A stretch of DNA of 5,978 nt. Origin: Thermotogae bacterium (GTDB taxonomy: Bacteria > Thermotogota > Thermotogae > Petrotogales > Kosmotogaceae). Below, piece after piece: positions 5,929-5,978 of the stretch. The position numbers were made by a program, and so were the translations under genes. Below the pieces are notes generated by a model. The model was given only the letters and a program-made list of their open reading frames with translations, made no database searches and was not told the DNA's origin. Position 1 is the stretch's first letter. Each line of letters starts with the position of its first letter. Location of the stretch: positions 1-5,978 of the forward strand of contig QNAR01000111.1 of the NCBI GenBank assembly GCA_003643975.1. The letters run 5' to 3'.

Positions 5929-5978
5929 TCAGCGTACCAGATCCCGGAAAAGTTCAAGGTAGTCTTTTAAATGGCGGG
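5929..5978 (-). CDS. Possible C-terminal end of a convergent gene, cut by the window edge
   Basis: Read on the minus strand from the window edge, one frame is open for 15 full codons, giving RHLKDYLELFRDLVR and a TGA at 5931-5929. The peptide looks like a normal amphipathic C-terminal helix. The other two minus frames contain stops. Its stop codon would directly abut the TAA of the ROK gene (5926-5928). The stretch is too short for the open frame alone to mean much, and one plus frame is also open. No product can be named. Confidence 0.35.
   Translation of the reverse strand, partial: RHLKDYLELFRDLVR

Noticed and set aside
5952..5959. GTTCAAGG, the same eight bases as the left part of the promoter palindrome (1731-1738).
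   Set aside because: It has no matching right half and lies at the end of the window, possibly in coding sequence. Eight shared bases are easily explained by chance.

Overview
This window looks like part of a chromosome from a member of the Thermotogota, probably near Kosmotoga or Mesotoga. That assignment is an inference. It rests on moderate A+T content, the very strong GGAGG-type ribosome binding sites, a sugar-binding protein with a signal peptide but no lipobox cysteine, a ROK-family regulator at the end of a sugar-ABC operon, and the general character of the proteins. No phylogenetic marker is present, so the genus is not certain.

Layout. Positions 23-1637 hold a two-gene minus-strand operon. 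A deoxynucleoside kinase comes first (1637 to 1020). An LD-carboxypeptidase of peptidase family S66 with an N-terminal signal sequence follows (1009 to 23). The kinase stop codon lies inside the Shine-Dalgarno sequence of the carboxypeptidase. A 183-bp divergent intergenic region (1638-1820) carries a candidate sigma-70 promoter for the plus strand. A perfect 6+1+6 palindrome, TTCAAG-G-CTTGAA, overlaps its -35 box. Positions 1821-5928 hold a plus-strand sugar-uptake operon: a family 1 solute-binding protein, a MalF-type permease, a MalG-type permease and a ROK-family repressor with an N-terminal winged helix. The last 50 bases may hold the C-terminal end of a gene converging from the right, but this is weakly supported.

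How the genes work together. The binding protein would capture a sugar or oligosaccharide in the periplasm and deliver it to the two-permease channel. No ATPase gene is present, so a MsmX-like ATPase encoded elsewhere must energise it. The ROK protein keeps the zinc motif and sugar-pocket residues of its family but has lost the N-terminal phosphate-binding signature. It is therefore probably a sugar-responsive repressor of this operon, with the palindrome as a plausible operator. A strong hairpin between the binding-protein and first permease genes, lacking a U-tract, probably gives higher expression of the binding protein than of the permeases. No glycoside hydrolase or catabolic enzyme is present, so the transported sugar cannot be named. 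The minus-strand pair is functionally separate: nucleoside salvage and peptidoglycan turnover.

Overall this is a fairly ordinary, intact bacterial region. I found no mobile element, CRISPR array, RNA gene or clearly new system. The points most worth checking are the palindrome at the promoter, the intercistronic hairpin, and the predicted export of the LD-carboxypeptidase.
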